Positions 29,211-37,957 of a stretch of 37,968 bases of DNA are shown here, piece after piece. Source of the stretch: Burkholderiaceae bacterium (GTDB taxonomy: Bacteria; Pseudomonadota; Gammaproteobacteria; Burkholderiales; Burkholderiaceae_C); the NCBI GenBank assembly GCA_016790515.1, contig JAEUOY010000100.1, positions 1 to 37,968 on the forward strand, written 5' to 3'. The translations under genes were made by a program, and so were the position numbers. The stretch's first letter is position 1. The number at the start of each line of letters is the position of its first letter. The notes under the pieces are model-generated. The model saw only the letters and a program-made list of their open reading frames with translations, did not search any database and had not been told where the DNA came from.

Positions 29211-30131
29211 TCAGCCGCCCTTGGCGGCGGCCACCTGCGCGGCCACCTCGGCGGCGAAGTCGTCGACCTTCTTCTCGATGCCCTCGCCGACGACGTACAT
29301 CGTGAAGCCGGCGACCTGGGTGCCGGCCGCCTTCAGCATCTGCTCGACCGTCTGCTTGTCGTTCTTGACGAAGGCCTGGTTGAACAGCGAGACCTCCTTC
29401 AGGTACTTCTGCACCGAACCCTCGACCCGCTTGGCAACGATCTCGGCGGACTGCACCGGCTTGCCCGCGGCGACCGCCGCTGCGGCATCCTCGGCGGCCT
29501 TCTCGGCGGCGATCCGGCGCTCCTTGTCGACCAGTTCGGCCGGCACCTGCGCCGACGACACCGCCACCGGCTTCATCGCCGCGACGTGCATCGCCACGTC
29601 CTTGGCCGCCACCGCATCGCCGCTGTACTCGACGACCACGCCGATGCGGGTGCCGTGCAGGTAGGTCGCCAGACTCTGCTCGCCGGCGAAGCGCTTGAAG
29701 CGGCGGATCGCGACGTTCTCGCCGATCTTGCCGATCAGGCCCTTGCGCACGTCCTCGACGGTGGGGCCGAAGCCTTCCTGCGACAGCGGCAGCGCCGCCA
29801 GCGCGGCGACGTCGGCCGGCGCGTCCTGGGCCACCAGGGCGGCCAGGTTCTTCGCGAAGGCGAGGAAGGAGTCGTTCTTGGAAACGAAGTCGGTCTCGCA
29901 GTTGACCTCGACCATCGCGCCGGTGCTGCCGGCCGCGGCGATCGCGATCACGCCCTCGGCGGTGACGCGCGACGCGGCCTTGCCGGCCTTGTTGCCCAGC
30001 TTGACGCGCAGGATCTCCTCGGCGCGGGCCATGTCGCCTTCGGCCTCGGTCAGCGCCTTCTTGCACTCCATCATCGGCGCGTCGGTCTTGGCGCGCAGTT
30101 CGCCGACCATGCTCGCAGTGATTGCTGCCAT
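29211..30131 (-). CDS. tsf: Elongation factor Ts
   Basis: Nucleotide exchange factor that regenerates EF-Tu-GTP. It has 306 residues, at the long end as usual in betaproteobacteria. Seen: the UBA-like N-terminal domain with [24 protein letters not shown], the core with [15 protein letters not shown], two EF-Tu binding subdomains and a coiled-coil region. ATG 30131 gives [13 protein letters not shown], with GGAGAAATCGAG upstream. It follows rpsB after 110 bases that include a terminator-like hairpin, the standard rpsB-tsf arrangement. Confidence 0.98.
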   Translation of the reverse strand: MAAITASMVGELRAKTDAPMMECKKALTEAEGDMARAEEILRVKLGNKAGKAASRVTAEGVIAIAAAGSTGAMVEVNCETDFVSKNDSFLAFAKNLAALVAQDAPADVAALAALPLSQEGFGPTVEDVRKGLIGKIGENVAIRRFKRFAGEQSLATYLHGTRIGVVVEYSGDAVAAKDVAMHVAAMKPVAVSSAQVPAELVDKERRIAAEKAAEDAAAAVAAGKPVQSAEIVAKRVEGSVQKYLKEVSLFNQAFVKNDKQTVEQMLKAAGTQVAGFTMYVVGEGIEKKVDDFAAEVAAQVAAAKGG

Positions 30132-30195
30132 CTCGATTTCTCCAATTGCTGCGGGGCGAGCACCCTTGCCGCCCCAGGAAACGGGTTGAGCCGTG

Positions 30196-30216
30196 AAAAA
30201 GGGGCTGATCAGCCCC
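30196..30216 (-). terminator. Attenuator-like hairpin between rpsB and tsf
   Basis: On the minus strand a perfect palindrome (GGGGCTGATCAGCCCC, 6-bp stem with a GATC loop) is followed at once by TTTTT, the form of an intrinsic terminator. It lies 26 bases after the rpsB stop and before tsf. Because tsf follows with no obvious promoter, it probably works as a partial terminator that sets a higher level of S2 than EF-Ts. Confidence 0.75.
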
Positions 30217-30241
30217 TCGTTCAGGACCGCGCGGTCGCGCC

Positions 30242-30985
30242 TCAGGCTTCTTCGCTGACCTCGACGAACTCGTCGCCGCCGGCCGCCGCGGCCACCACCT
30301 CGCTGACGGCGTTGGCCTTGCCTTCGAGCACCGCGTCGGCCACCGCCCTGGCGTACAGCGCCACCGCCTTGGCCGAATCGTCGTTGCCGGGGATCACGTA
30401 GTCGATGCCCACCGGCGAGTGGTTGGTGTCGACGACGCCGATCACCGGGATGCCCAGCTTCTTGGCCTCGGCCACCGCAATCTTGTGGTAGCCGACGTCG
30501 ATCACGAACAGCGCGTCGGGCAGCGCGTTCATGTCCTGGATGCCGCCGATGTCCTTCTCGAGCTTGGCCAGCTCGCGGTCGAACATCAGCGCCTCCTTCT
30601 TGCTCAGCGACTCGAGACCGGCTTCCTTGGTCGCCTGGGCGTCCTTCAGCTTCTTCAGCGAACCCTTGACGGTCTTGAAGTTGGTCAGCATGCCGCCGAG
30701 CCAGCGCTGGTCGACGAAGGGCTGGCCGGCGCGGCGCGCCTCGGTCGCGATGACCTCGCGCGCCTGGCGCTTGGTACCCACCATCAGGATCGTGCCGCGC
30801 TTGCCCGAGAGCTGGCGCACGAACTTCATCGCCTCCTCGAACTTGGGCAGCGTCTTCTCGAGGTTGATGATGTGGATCTTGTTGCGATGGCCGTAGATGA
30901 ACGGCGCCATCTTGGGGTTCCAGAAGCGCGTCTGGTGTCCGAAATGGACGCCGGCTTCCAGCATTTCACGCATGGTGACAGACAT
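30242..30985 (-). CDS. rpsB: 30S ribosomal protein S2
   Basis: Small-subunit protein. It has 247 residues from ATG 30985, the usual size. Seen: [92 protein letters not shown] and [11 protein letters not shown]. The frame stays open 81 codons upstream, but that stretch has no S2 similarity; the ATG at 30985 has GGAGTCCCC just upstream. It heads the sixteen-gene minus-strand cluster, and its 241-base upstream region is shared with the divergent amidase gene. Confidence 0.98.
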   Translation of the reverse strand: MSVTMREMLEAGVHFGHQTRFWNPKMAPFIYGHRNKIHIINLEKTLPKFEEAMKFVRQLSGKRGTILMVGTKRQAREVIATEARRAGQPFVDQRWLGGMLTNFKTVKGSLKKLKDAQATKEAGLESLSKKEALMFDRELAKLEKDIGGIQDMNALPDALFVIDVGYHKIAVAEAKKLGIPVIGVVDTNHSPVGIDYVIPGNDDSAKAVALYARAVADAVLEGKANAVSEVVAAAAGGDEFVEVSEEA

Positions 30986-31226
30986 GGGGACTCCGAAGGT
31001 TGGGTCTAGAATCCGGCGCTGATCGAGCGGGCCCGACGCGACGATTTCGCCCGGATCGGCCGGTGAATTCGCTGCATCGTCAGCCCGCGTCGACACCTTT
31101 CGGCAGCCGGTTCGCGATTGATTCATCTGGTTCGTCTGCTGCACGCAGGCCCTCGTTGCCCGAATGGCTCTCGAGTGGCGCTGAGTCAGCATCCAGATAA
31201 ACCATGAGATTGTAGCATCCGGCCTC
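30986..31226. promoter_or_regulatory. Divergent rpsB/amidase control region with rpsB leader
   Basis: The minus strand carries TACAAT at 31209-31214, a good -10 for rpsB, with only a weak -35 (around 31232-31237, inside the amidase gene). It implies an rpsB leader of about 215 bases. S2 is known to repress rpsB-tsf through the leader in E. coli, so a long leader is expected. No clear promoter or Shine-Dalgarno for the amidase is visible on the plus strand. Confidence 0.45.
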
Positions 31227-32624
31227 ATGAGATCCGAGTACGCCCCCGCCCCCCGCTCGCCCGACCTGCACGACGCCGCCGCGTCGGTGCGCGCCGGCCA
31301 GGCCAGTGCCGCCGAGCTGCTGCTGCGCGCCCAGTCGGTGGCCGACGGCGGGGCCTGTGCCCAGGCCTACGTGCGCCGCTTCGATGCGCAGGCCCGCGCG
31401 GCGGCCGCGGCGGTCGACCAGGCGCGCGCCGCCGGCGCCCCGCTGCCGCCGCTGGCCGGCCTGGCGGTGTCGATCAAGGACCTGTTCGACGTCGCCGGCC
31501 ATCCGACCACCGCCGGCTCGCGGGCGATGGCCGACGCACCCCTGGCGGTGGCCGATTCGCCGGTGGTGGCGCGCCTGCGCGCTGCCGGGGCAGCGCTGAC
31601 CGGCCACACCAACCTCAGCGAGTTCGCCTACTCCGGCGTCGGCATCAACCCCCACTTCGGCACCCCGGTCAACCCGGCCACGGCGGCGCTGAACCCGACG
31701 CCGCGCATCCCCGGTGGCAGCACCTCGGGCGGCGCGGTGACGGTGGCCAGCGGCGCGGCCTGGGCCGCGCTGGGCTCCGACACCGGCGGCTCGATCCGCA
31801 TCCCCGCGGCGCTGCAGGGGCTGGTGGGCTTCAAGAACACCCAGCGCCTGACGCCGCTGGCCGGCAGCGTGCCGCTGTCGACGACGCTGGATACGGCCTG
31901 CGCAATCACCCGCAGCGTGCGCGATGCGGTGTTGCTGCACGGCCTGCTGGCCGCACGGGCGGCGCGGCCGCTGGCACGGCCCTTGTATTCGCTGCGCCTG
32001 GCGCTGCCGCAGACGCTGATGCTCGACGGGCTGGACGCCGACGTCGCCCGCGCCTTCGGTCAGGCCCTCGAGCGGCTGCGCGAGGCCGGCGCGGTGATCG
32101 ACGAGCTGCCGCTGACCCAGTTGGGCGAACTGGCCGGCCTGCAGGCCCAGGGCGGCTTCACCGCCGCCGAGAGCTGGGCCTGGCACCGCGGCCGGCTGGC
32201 CCAGCGCGAGGCCTACTACGACCCCCGCGTGGCGCAGCGCATCCGCCGCGGCGAGACCATGTCGGCGGCCGACTACATCGACCTGCTGAACGCCCGGTCG
32301 CGCTGGATCGCCGGCCTGGAAGCGGCGATCGAGGGCTACGACGCACTGCTCTCGCCGACCGTGCCGATGGTCGCGCCGGCGATCGCCCCGCTGCTGAGCA
32401 ACGACCAGCGCTTCTTCGCGATCAACGCGATGCTGCTGCGCAACCCCTCGGTGGTGAACATGCTCGACGGCTGCGCGCTGTCGCTGCCCTGCCAGGCCCC
32501 CGGCCAGATGCCGGTCGGGCTGATGGTCTGGGGCCCGGCGATGGCCGACGATGCGGTGCTCGGCGTCTCGCTGGCGATCGAAGCCGCGCTGGCCGCCGGC
32601 ACTGTGCGCGAGCCGGGCCGCTGA
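31227..32624 (+). CDS. Amidase-signature family hydrolase
   Basis: Ser-cisSer-Lys amidase of 465 residues that hydrolyses a carboxamide; its substrate is not known. Seen: Lys84 in [11 protein letters not shown], the Gly/Ser-rich signature [14 protein letters not shown] with Ser167 as bridging residue, and the nucleophile Ser189 in [15 protein letters not shown]. It lacks the extra C-terminal domain of GatA or allophanate hydrolase. The start ATG 31227 has no good Shine-Dalgarno, so expression may be low or leaderless. The next gene, an FAD D-amino-acid dehydrogenase homologue, begins two bases after this stop, suggesting a shared pathway such as D-amino-acid amide use (inference). Confidence 0.92.
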   Translation: MRSEYAPAPRSPDLHDAAASVRAGQASAAELLLRAQSVADGGACAQAYVRRFDAQARAAAAAVDQARAAGAPLPPLAGLAVSIKDLFDVAGHPTTAGSRAMADAPLAVADSPVVARLRAAGAALTGHTNLSEFAYSGVGINPHFGTPVNPATAALNPTPRIPGGSTSGGAVTVASGAAWAALGSDTGGSIRIPAALQGLVGFKNTQRLTPLAGSVPLSTTLDTACAITRSVRDAVLLHGLLAARAARPLARPLYSLRLALPQTLMLDGLDADVARAFGQALERLREAGAVIDELPLTQLGELAGLQAQGGFTAAESWAWHRGRLAQREAYYDPRVAQRIRRGETMSAADYIDLLNARSRWIAGLEAAIEGYDALLSPTVPMVAPAIAPLLSNDQRFFAINAMLLRNPSVVNMLDGCALSLPCQAPGQMPVGLMVWGPAMADDAVLGVSLAIEAALAAGTVREPGR

Positions 32625-32626
32625 CG

Positions 32627-33904
32627 ATGCATGTCGCGGTGATCGGCGCCGGCATCGTCGGCGTCACGACGGCGTTCGAACTGGCGCGCGACGGCCACCG
32701 GGTCACCGTCTTCGAACGCCGCGGCAGCGTCGCCGAGGAGACCAGCTTCGCCAACGCCGGGGTCGTCGCACCCGGCTATGTCACGCCCTGGGCGGCGCCG
32801 GGCATGCCGGCCAAGGTGCTGCGCCACCTGCTCGGCCGCCACGCGCCGGTGCGGCTGGCCTGGCCGATGGCGGGCGGCCAGTGGGGCTGGATGTGGCGCT
32901 GGTGGCGGGCCTGCAAGGCGCCGGTGTTCGCCGCCAACCGTTCTCACATGTACCGGCTGGCGCACTACAGCCAGCAACGGCTGCGCAGCCTGACGCAGGA
33001 ACTGCATCTCGAGCGCGAGACCGCCCAGGGCTACCTGGTGCTGCTGCGCAGCACGCGCGAGCTGGCGCAGGCCCGCGCCGGCCTGAGGCTGCTGGCCGAA
33101 CTGGGGGTCGACTTCCACCTGGTCGACGGCGCGCGCGCGCGCGAGATCGAGCCCGGCCTGAACCCCGGCACCGCGCTGCACGCCGCGATCCACCTGCCGC
33201 AGGACGAGGTCGGCAACTGCCGCCAGTTCGCCCACCTGCTGCGCATCGAGGCCCAGCGGCTGGGTGCAACGTTCCGCTTCCAGCGCAGTGTGGCCGCGCT
33301 GGCCGCCGCAGCGCGCCCGCAGGTCGGCCACCGGGCGACCGGCAGCAGCGAGCCCCTGCAGCACGAGGTCTTCGACGCCGTGGTGGTCTGCGCCGCGCTC
33401 GGCGCCCGCGACCTGCTCAGGCCGCTCGGACTGCGCCTGCCACTGCTCGGCGTGCATGGCTACTCGATCACCGCGCCGCTGCGCCAGCTGGAAGGCTTCC
33501 CGCAGCTGGGACCGGCCGCCGGCGTGATGGACGAGCGCTACAAGGTGGCGATCAGCCGCCTGGGCCTGCGGGTGCGGGTGGCCGGCGGCGCCGAACTGGG
33601 CGGCCGGCCCGACCGCCTCGGCGCGGCGGCGATCGCCACGCTGCACAAGGTGCTCGACGACTGGTACCCGGGCTGCGCCGAACCGTCCCGGTTCCAGCGC
33701 TGGAAGGGCACCCGGCCGATGCTGCCCGACGGCCCGCCGGTGATCGACGGCAGCGGCGCGCCCGGCGTCTGGCTGAACCTGGGACATGGCTCCAGCGGCT
33801 GGGCGCTGGCCTGCGGATCGGCGCGGGTGCTGGCCGACCTGGTCGGCGGCCGCAAGCCCGACATCGACATCCGCGGGCTGGACCTCGCTCGGCTGCGCGG
33901 CTGA
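32627..33904 (+). CDS. D-amino acid dehydrogenase-like FAD oxidoreductase
   Basis: FAD-dependent oxidoreductase of the DadA type, 425 residues. Seen: the Rossmann motif VIGAGIVGVTTAFELARDGHRVTVFER at the N-terminus with GAGIVG at 7-12, ETSFANAGVVAPGYVTPWAAPGMP, the substrate domain with HGYSITAPL, and the C-terminal RWKGTRPMLPDGPPVIDG and NLGHGSSGWALACGSARVLADL, which match DadA. It likely deaminates D-amino acids to 2-oxo acids, passing electrons to the respiratory chain. It starts two bases after the amidase stop and is probably translationally coupled to it. There is no alanine racemase or Lrp-type gene next to it, as is common for the main dadA, so it may be a paralogue. Confidence 0.9.
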   Translation: MHVAVIGAGIVGVTTAFELARDGHRVTVFERRGSVAEETSFANAGVVAPGYVTPWAAPGMPAKVLRHLLGRHAPVRLAWPMAGGQWGWMWRWWRACKAPVFAANRSHMYRLAHYSQQRLRSLTQELHLERETAQGYLVLLRSTRELAQARAGLRLLAELGVDFHLVDGARAREIEPGLNPGTALHAAIHLPQDEVGNCRQFAHLLRIEAQRLGATFRFQRSVAALAAAARPQVGHRATGSSEPLQHEVFDAVVVCAALGARDLLRPLGLRLPLLGVHGYSITAPLRQLEGFPQLGPAAGVMDERYKVAISRLGLRVRVAGGAELGGRPDRLGAAAIATLHKVLDDWYPGCAEPSRFQRWKGTRPMLPDGPPVIDGSGAPGVWLNLGHGSSGWALACGSARVLADLVGGRKPDIDIRGLDLARLRG

Positions 33905-33985
33905 CGCAGCGGGCCGTGCCGGGGCCGCTGGCGCACAATCCTGGCGCCGCCCGGCCGCGACGATCTTCACCAGCCCCCGACGACA

Positions 33986-35527
33986 ATGCACACCGCGCCC
34001 ATGGACCCACCGCCCACCGGGCCGCGGCCGGTGCTGCCGTCGCAGCGGTCCTGGCCGATGTTCGACGCCGCAGCCAGCCGCCGCCTCGAGCAGGCCGCGC
34101 TGGCGGCCTGCGAACCGCATGCACTGATGGCCCGCGCCGGACTGGGCGTGGCACGGCTGGCGCTGGCGGTGGCGCCCCAGGCGCGGCGCTTCTGGGTTGC
34201 CGCCGGTCCCGGCAACAACGGCGGCGACGGCCTGGTCGCGGCGATGCACCTGCACCGCCTGGGGCTGGCGGTGCAGGTCAGCCTGCTCGGTGATGCGGCG
34301 CTCCTTCCCGCCGATGCGGCGCGGGCGCTCGCACAGGCGCGTGAATCCGGGGTCGCGATCACCGCGGGGCTGGACGGTGCCGGCAGCGACGCCGCCGACC
34401 TCGCGATCGACGCGCTGCTCGGACTGGGCAGCCGCCGGGCGCCCGACGGCGCGATCGCCGAGGCCGTGCGGCGGCTGAACGCCGGCGCAGCGCCGGTGCT
34501 GGCGGCCGACCTGCCCACCGGCCTGTGCGGCGACAGCGGCGCGCGGCTGGGCGATGTCGCGGTGCGGGCCGCCCACACGCTGTCGCTGCTGACGCTGAAG
34601 CCCGGGCTGTTCACGGCCCAGGGCCGCGACCATGCGGGCAGGATCTGGTTCGATGCACTGGGGGTCGACCCGGCGGCTGAACCCGTCACCACGGTGCTCT
34701 CGGGTTCCGAAGCGCTGCGAACGCTGCTGCCCGGCCGGGCCCATGCCCAGCACAAGGGCAGCTTCGGCGACCTGCTGGTGCTCGGCGGCGCCGCCGGCCT
34801 GGGCGGGGCGGCGCTGCTGGCGGCGCGCGCCGCGCTGACCGCCGGCGCCGGCCGGGTCTACCTGGCCCGCCTCGACGGCGACGCCGCGCCGGACCCGCAG
34901 CGGCCCGAGCTGATGCCGCGCAGCCTGCAGGCCGCACTCGACCCGGCGCTGCTGGACCAGGCCACGGGGGTGTGCGGCTGCGGCGGCGGCGAGGCGGTTC
35001 GGCCGCCGCTGCCGGTGGTGCTGCAGCGGGCCGCGCGCCTGGTGCTCGATGCCGACGGCCTCAACGCCGTGGCCGCGGACGAAGCGCTGGCCGCCGCGCT
35101 GGCGGCACGCGCGGCGATCGGCCTGCCCACGGTGCTGACGCCACACCCGCTGGAAGCGGCCCGCCTGCTGGCGCTGGACACCGCGGCGGTGCAGGCGCGC
35201 CGCTGCGACGCCGCGCGCCGGCTGGCCGACCGCTTCGGCTGCACCGTGGTGCTGAAGGGTTCGGGCAGCGTGATCGCGGCGCCCGGCGAGCCGGTCCGGA
35301 TCAACCCGACCGGCAATGCCAGGCTGGGCAGCGCCGGCACCGGCGACGTGCTCGCCGGCTGGCTCGGCGGCCTGTGGTCGCAGGCTGCAGCCACCGCGGG
35401 CACCGAAGCCGCCGCAGCCACGGTCTGGCTGCACGGCCACGCCGCCGAGTCGGGCGACCCGCGGCTGCCGCTGCGCGCCGCCGACCTGATCGAGGCGATG
35501 GCGCGCAGCCTGCCCGCGGCCGGCTGA
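33986..35527 (+). CDS. nnr: Bifunctional NAD(P)HX epimerase/dehydratase (YjeF family)
   Basis: Repairs hydrated NADH and NADPH. It has 513 residues. An N-terminal epimerase domain (about 20-240) has the phosphate loop AAGPGNNGGDGLVAAMHLHRLG (NNGGDG at 77-82) and AADLPTGLCGDSG. A C-terminal ribokinase-like dehydratase domain (about 250-513) has HKGSFGDLLVLGGAAGLGGAALL, LDADGLNAV, LTPHPLEAARLL and NARLGSAGTGDVLAGWLGG with catalytic Asp454. Start choice is uncertain: ATG 33986 precedes a Pro-rich stretch, and ATG 34001 or 34058 are alternatives. It follows the dehydrogenase gene after 81 bases and converges on rnr with 12 bases between. Confidence 0.93.
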   Translation: MHTAPMDPPPTGPRPVLPSQRSWPMFDAAASRRLEQAALAACEPHALMARAGLGVARLALAVAPQARRFWVAAGPGNNGGDGLVAAMHLHRLGLAVQVSLLGDAALLPADAARALAQARESGVAITAGLDGAGSDAADLAIDALLGLGSRRAPDGAIAEAVRRLNAGAAPVLAADLPTGLCGDSGARLGDVAVRAAHTLSLLTLKPGLFTAQGRDHAGRIWFDALGVDPAAEPVTTVLSGSEALRTLLPGRAHAQHKGSFGDLLVLGGAAGLGGAALLAARAALTAGAGRVYLARLDGDAAPDPQRPELMPRSLQAALDPALLDQATGVCGCGGGEAVRPPLPVVLQRAARLVLDADGLNAVAADEALAAALAARAAIGLPTVLTPHPLEAARLLALDTAAVQARRCDAARRLADRFGCTVVLKGSGSVIAAPGEPVRINPTGNARLGSAGTGDVLAGWLGGLWSQAAATAGTEAAAATVWLHGHAAESGDPRLPLRAADLIEAMARSLPAAG

Positions 35528-35539
35528 CGACCCGGCGGC

Positions 35540-37759
35540 CTACCGGCGGGTCCGGGTCTTGGCGGTCTTCGCGCTGCGGGTCTTCTTGCCGGCGGCGCTG
35601 CCGCGCGAGGCCACGGCCTTCGCGCGACCTGCCTTCGCCGCGCGATCGCGGCTCTCGAGCTCGGCCAGCTCGTTGCTGGCGCCGGTCGCCGACGGGCTCT
35701 TGCGCGCGCGGGTGACCAAGGCATCGGTCTCGCCCTCGCGCACCAGCCGGAAGTCGATCTTGCGGCCATCCAGGTCGACCCGGCTGACCTGCACCCGCAC
35801 CCGCGAGCCGACGCCGTAGCGCACGCCGCTGCGCTCGCCGCGCAGTTCCTGGCGCGCCTCGTCGAAGCGGAAATACTCGCCGCCCAGCTCGGTGATGTGC
35901 ACCAGGCCTTCGACGAACAGCTCGTCGAGCAGCACGAACAGGCCGAAGCTGGTGACCGCGCTGACCGTGCCGGCGTACTCCTCGCCCAGGTGGTCGCGCA
36001 TGAAGCGGCACTTGAGCCAGGCCTCGACATCGCGCGAGGCCTCGTCGGCTCGGCGTTCGTTGGCGCTGCAGTGCGCGCCGGCGGCCTCCCACAGCGCGGC
36101 GTCCTGCGCGCTGGCCGGCGGCTTGGCCGGCTTGGCGCCCTTGCGCAGCGACTTCGCCGCCGGCGCCGTGGCAGCGGTCGATTCGATCGCGCCGCCGCCC
36201 AGGTGGTAGCGCTTGCCCTGCAGCAGCGCCTTGATCACCCGGTGCACCAGCAGGTCGGGGTAGCGCCGGATCGGGCTGGTGAAGTGGGCATAGGCCTCGT
36301 AGGCCAGGCCGAAATGGCCGCTGTTGCTGTGGGTGTAGATCGCCTGCTGCATCGAGCGCAGCAGCATGGTCGAGATCTGCGCCGCGTCGGGCCGGTCCTT
36401 GGTGGCCAGCGAGATGGCCTGCAGCTCGGCCGGCGTCGGCTCCTCGCCGAGGCTGAAGTGCAGGCCCAGCGCGCGCAGGTAGTTCTGCAGCGTGACCCGC
36501 TTCTCGGGCGTCGGCCCCTCGTGGACGCGGAACAGCGCGGGATGCTTGTGGGTCTCGATGAACTCGGCGGCGCAGACATTGGCCGCCAGCATCGCCTCCT
36601 CGATCAGCCGGTGGGCCTCGGTGCGGGTGCGCGGCACGATCTTCTCGATGCGGCCGTTGTCGTCGCAGACGATCTGCGTCTCGGTGCTCTCGAAGTCGAT
36701 CGCGCCGCGGTGGCTGCGGCGCTTGAGCAGCGCGCGGTAGACCTCGTGCAGGTGGATCAGGTGCGGCACCAGGTCGTGCCGCCTGTGGGCCTCGGTGCCG
36801 CGGGTGTTGGACAGGATCGTCGCGACCTCGGTGTAGGTCAGCCGCGCGTGCGATCGGATCAGCGCCGGGTAGAACTGGTAGGCGGTGATCTCGCCGTGCG
36901 GGTCGACCAGCATGTCGCAGACCATCGCCAGCCGCTCCTCGTCGGGGTTCAGCGAGCACAGGCCGTTGCTGAGCTTCTCCGGCAGCATCGGGATCACCCG
37001 GCGCGGGAAGTAGACCGAGGTGGCGCGCTCGTAGGCGTCGTCGTCGAGCGCCTCGCCGGGCTTGACGTAGTGGCTGACGTCGGCGATCGCGACGATCAGC
37101 CGCCAGCCCTCGAACGCCGACTTGCCGCGGCCCTGCTTGACCGGCTCGCAGTACACCGCGTCGTCGAAGTCGCGAGCGTCCTCGCCGTCGATCGTGACCA
37201 GCGGCACGTCGCTGAGGTCGATGCGGTGGCGCTTGTCGACCGGCCGCAGCCGGTCGGGCAGCGCGGCGGCCTGCGCCAGGGTCTCGGGCGAGAAGCGGTG
37301 CGGCACCTCGTACTTGCGCACCGCGATCTCGATCTCCATGCCGGGGTCGTCGATCTCGCCGAGCACCTCGGTGACGCGGCCGACCGGCTGCGAGTACATC
37401 GACGGCGGCTCGGTCAGCTCGATCGCCACCACCTGGCCGACCGCGGCGTTGGCGATCGCGTTCTTCGGGATCAGGATGTCCTGTCCATAACGCCGATCCT
37501 CGGGGGCCACGACCCAGACGCTGTTCTCGTGCAGCAGGCGGCCGATGATCGGTGTCTTGCGGCGCTCGACGATGTCGAGCACCCGTCCCTCGGGCCGGCC
37601 CTTGCGGTCGTAGCGGACGACGCGCACGCGGATGCGGTCGCGGTGCAGCACCGAGCGCATCTCCTGCGGGCTCAGGTAGATATCGGGCTCGCCGTCGTCG
37701 CGGCGCAGGAAGCCGTGGCCGTCGCGGTGACCGATCACGGTGCCTTCGACCTCGCTCAT
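35540..37759 (-). CDS. rnr: Ribonuclease R (3'-5' exoribonuclease)
   Basis: Processive RNB-family exonuclease that degrades structured RNA and takes part in rRNA quality control. It has 739 residues from ATG 37759 (a TTG lies one codon before). Seen: cold-shock OB domains starting at residue 5 (EGTVIGHRDGHGFL), the RNB domain with TIDGEDARDFDDAV (catalytic Asp residues at 191-200), HFTSPIRRYPDLLVHR (492-507), a low-complexity Ala/Lys linker (about 523-560), an S1 domain (about 594-672) and a basic Lys/Arg tail. The N-terminal helix-turn-helix region of E. coli RNase R is absent; an in-frame stop upstream rules out a longer start. It is divergent from tRNA-Leu, with only 72 bases between. Confidence 0.95.
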   Translation of the reverse strand: MSEVEGTVIGHRDGHGFLRRDDGEPDIYLSPQEMRSVLHRDRIRVRVVRYDRKGRPEGRVLDIVERRKTPIIGRLLHENSVWVVAPEDRRYGQDILIPKNAIANAAVGQVVAIELTEPPSMYSQPVGRVTEVLGEIDDPGMEIEIAVRKYEVPHRFSPETLAQAAALPDRLRPVDKRHRIDLSDVPLVTIDGEDARDFDDAVYCEPVKQGRGKSAFEGWRLIVAIADVSHYVKPGEALDDDAYERATSVYFPRRVIPMLPEKLSNGLCSLNPDEERLAMVCDMLVDPHGEITAYQFYPALIRSHARLTYTEVATILSNTRGTEAHRRHDLVPHLIHLHEVYRALLKRRSHRGAIDFESTETQIVCDDNGRIEKIVPRTRTEAHRLIEEAMLAANVCAAEFIETHKHPALFRVHEGPTPEKRVTLQNYLRALGLHFSLGEEPTPAELQAISLATKDRPDAAQISTMLLRSMQQAIYTHSNSGHFGLAYEAYAHFTSPIRRYPDLLVHRVIKALLQGKRYHLGGGAIESTAATAPAAKSLRKGAKPAKPPASAQDAALWEAAGAHCSANERRADEASRDVEAWLKCRFMRDHLGEEYAGTVSAVTSFGLFVLLDELFVEGLVHITELGGEYFRFDEARQELRGERSGVRYGVGSRVRVQVSRVDLDGRKIDFRLVREGETDALVTRARKSPSATGASNELAELESRDRAAKAGRAKAVASRGSAAGKKTRSAKTAKTRTRR

Positions 37760-37785
37760 CAAGGCGGCGCCGAGCGCTGGGGGGT

Positions 37786-37815
37786 TTGTCGGTTGGTTCT
37801 TTATGATGCTATACT
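37786..37815 (+). promoter_or_regulatory. Promoter of tRNA-Leu
   Basis: TTGTCG (37786-37791) and TATACT (37810-37815) are separated by 18 bases and match sigma-70 -35 and -10 elements. Predicted initiation near 37822 is about ten bases before the mature tRNA. The same A+T-rich patch read on the other strand offers a weak -10 (TATAGC) for rnr, so the two transcripts may share the region. Confidence 0.65.
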
Positions 37816-37831
37816 CCTAGCTTCTGTACCT

Positions 37832-37916
<85 letters not shown>

Positions 37917-37926
37917 AAATCTCAGA

Positions 37927-37957
37927 GGCCAGCACCGAGGTGCTGGCCTTTTGTTTT
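37927..37957 (+). terminator. Rho-independent terminator after tRNA-Leu
   Basis: A perfect 9-bp GC-rich stem (GGCCAGCAC / GTGCTGGCC) with a CGAG loop is followed directly by TTTTGTTTT. It begins ten bases after the tRNA CCA end, so this tRNA is transcribed alone. Confidence 0.93.

Noticed and set aside
33120-33145. Run of alternating CG dinucleotides in the DadA-like gene
   Set aside because: It encodes Gly-Ala-Arg-Ala-Arg-Glu within a conserved frame; ordinary for this base composition.
32336-35440. Very long minus-strand open frame (over 1000 codons) opposite amidase, DadA-like and YjeF genes
   Set aside because: It is rich in Arg, Gln, Ala and Gly with no recognisable domain, and it lies antisense to three well supported genes. 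High-GC codon use leaves antisense frames open.
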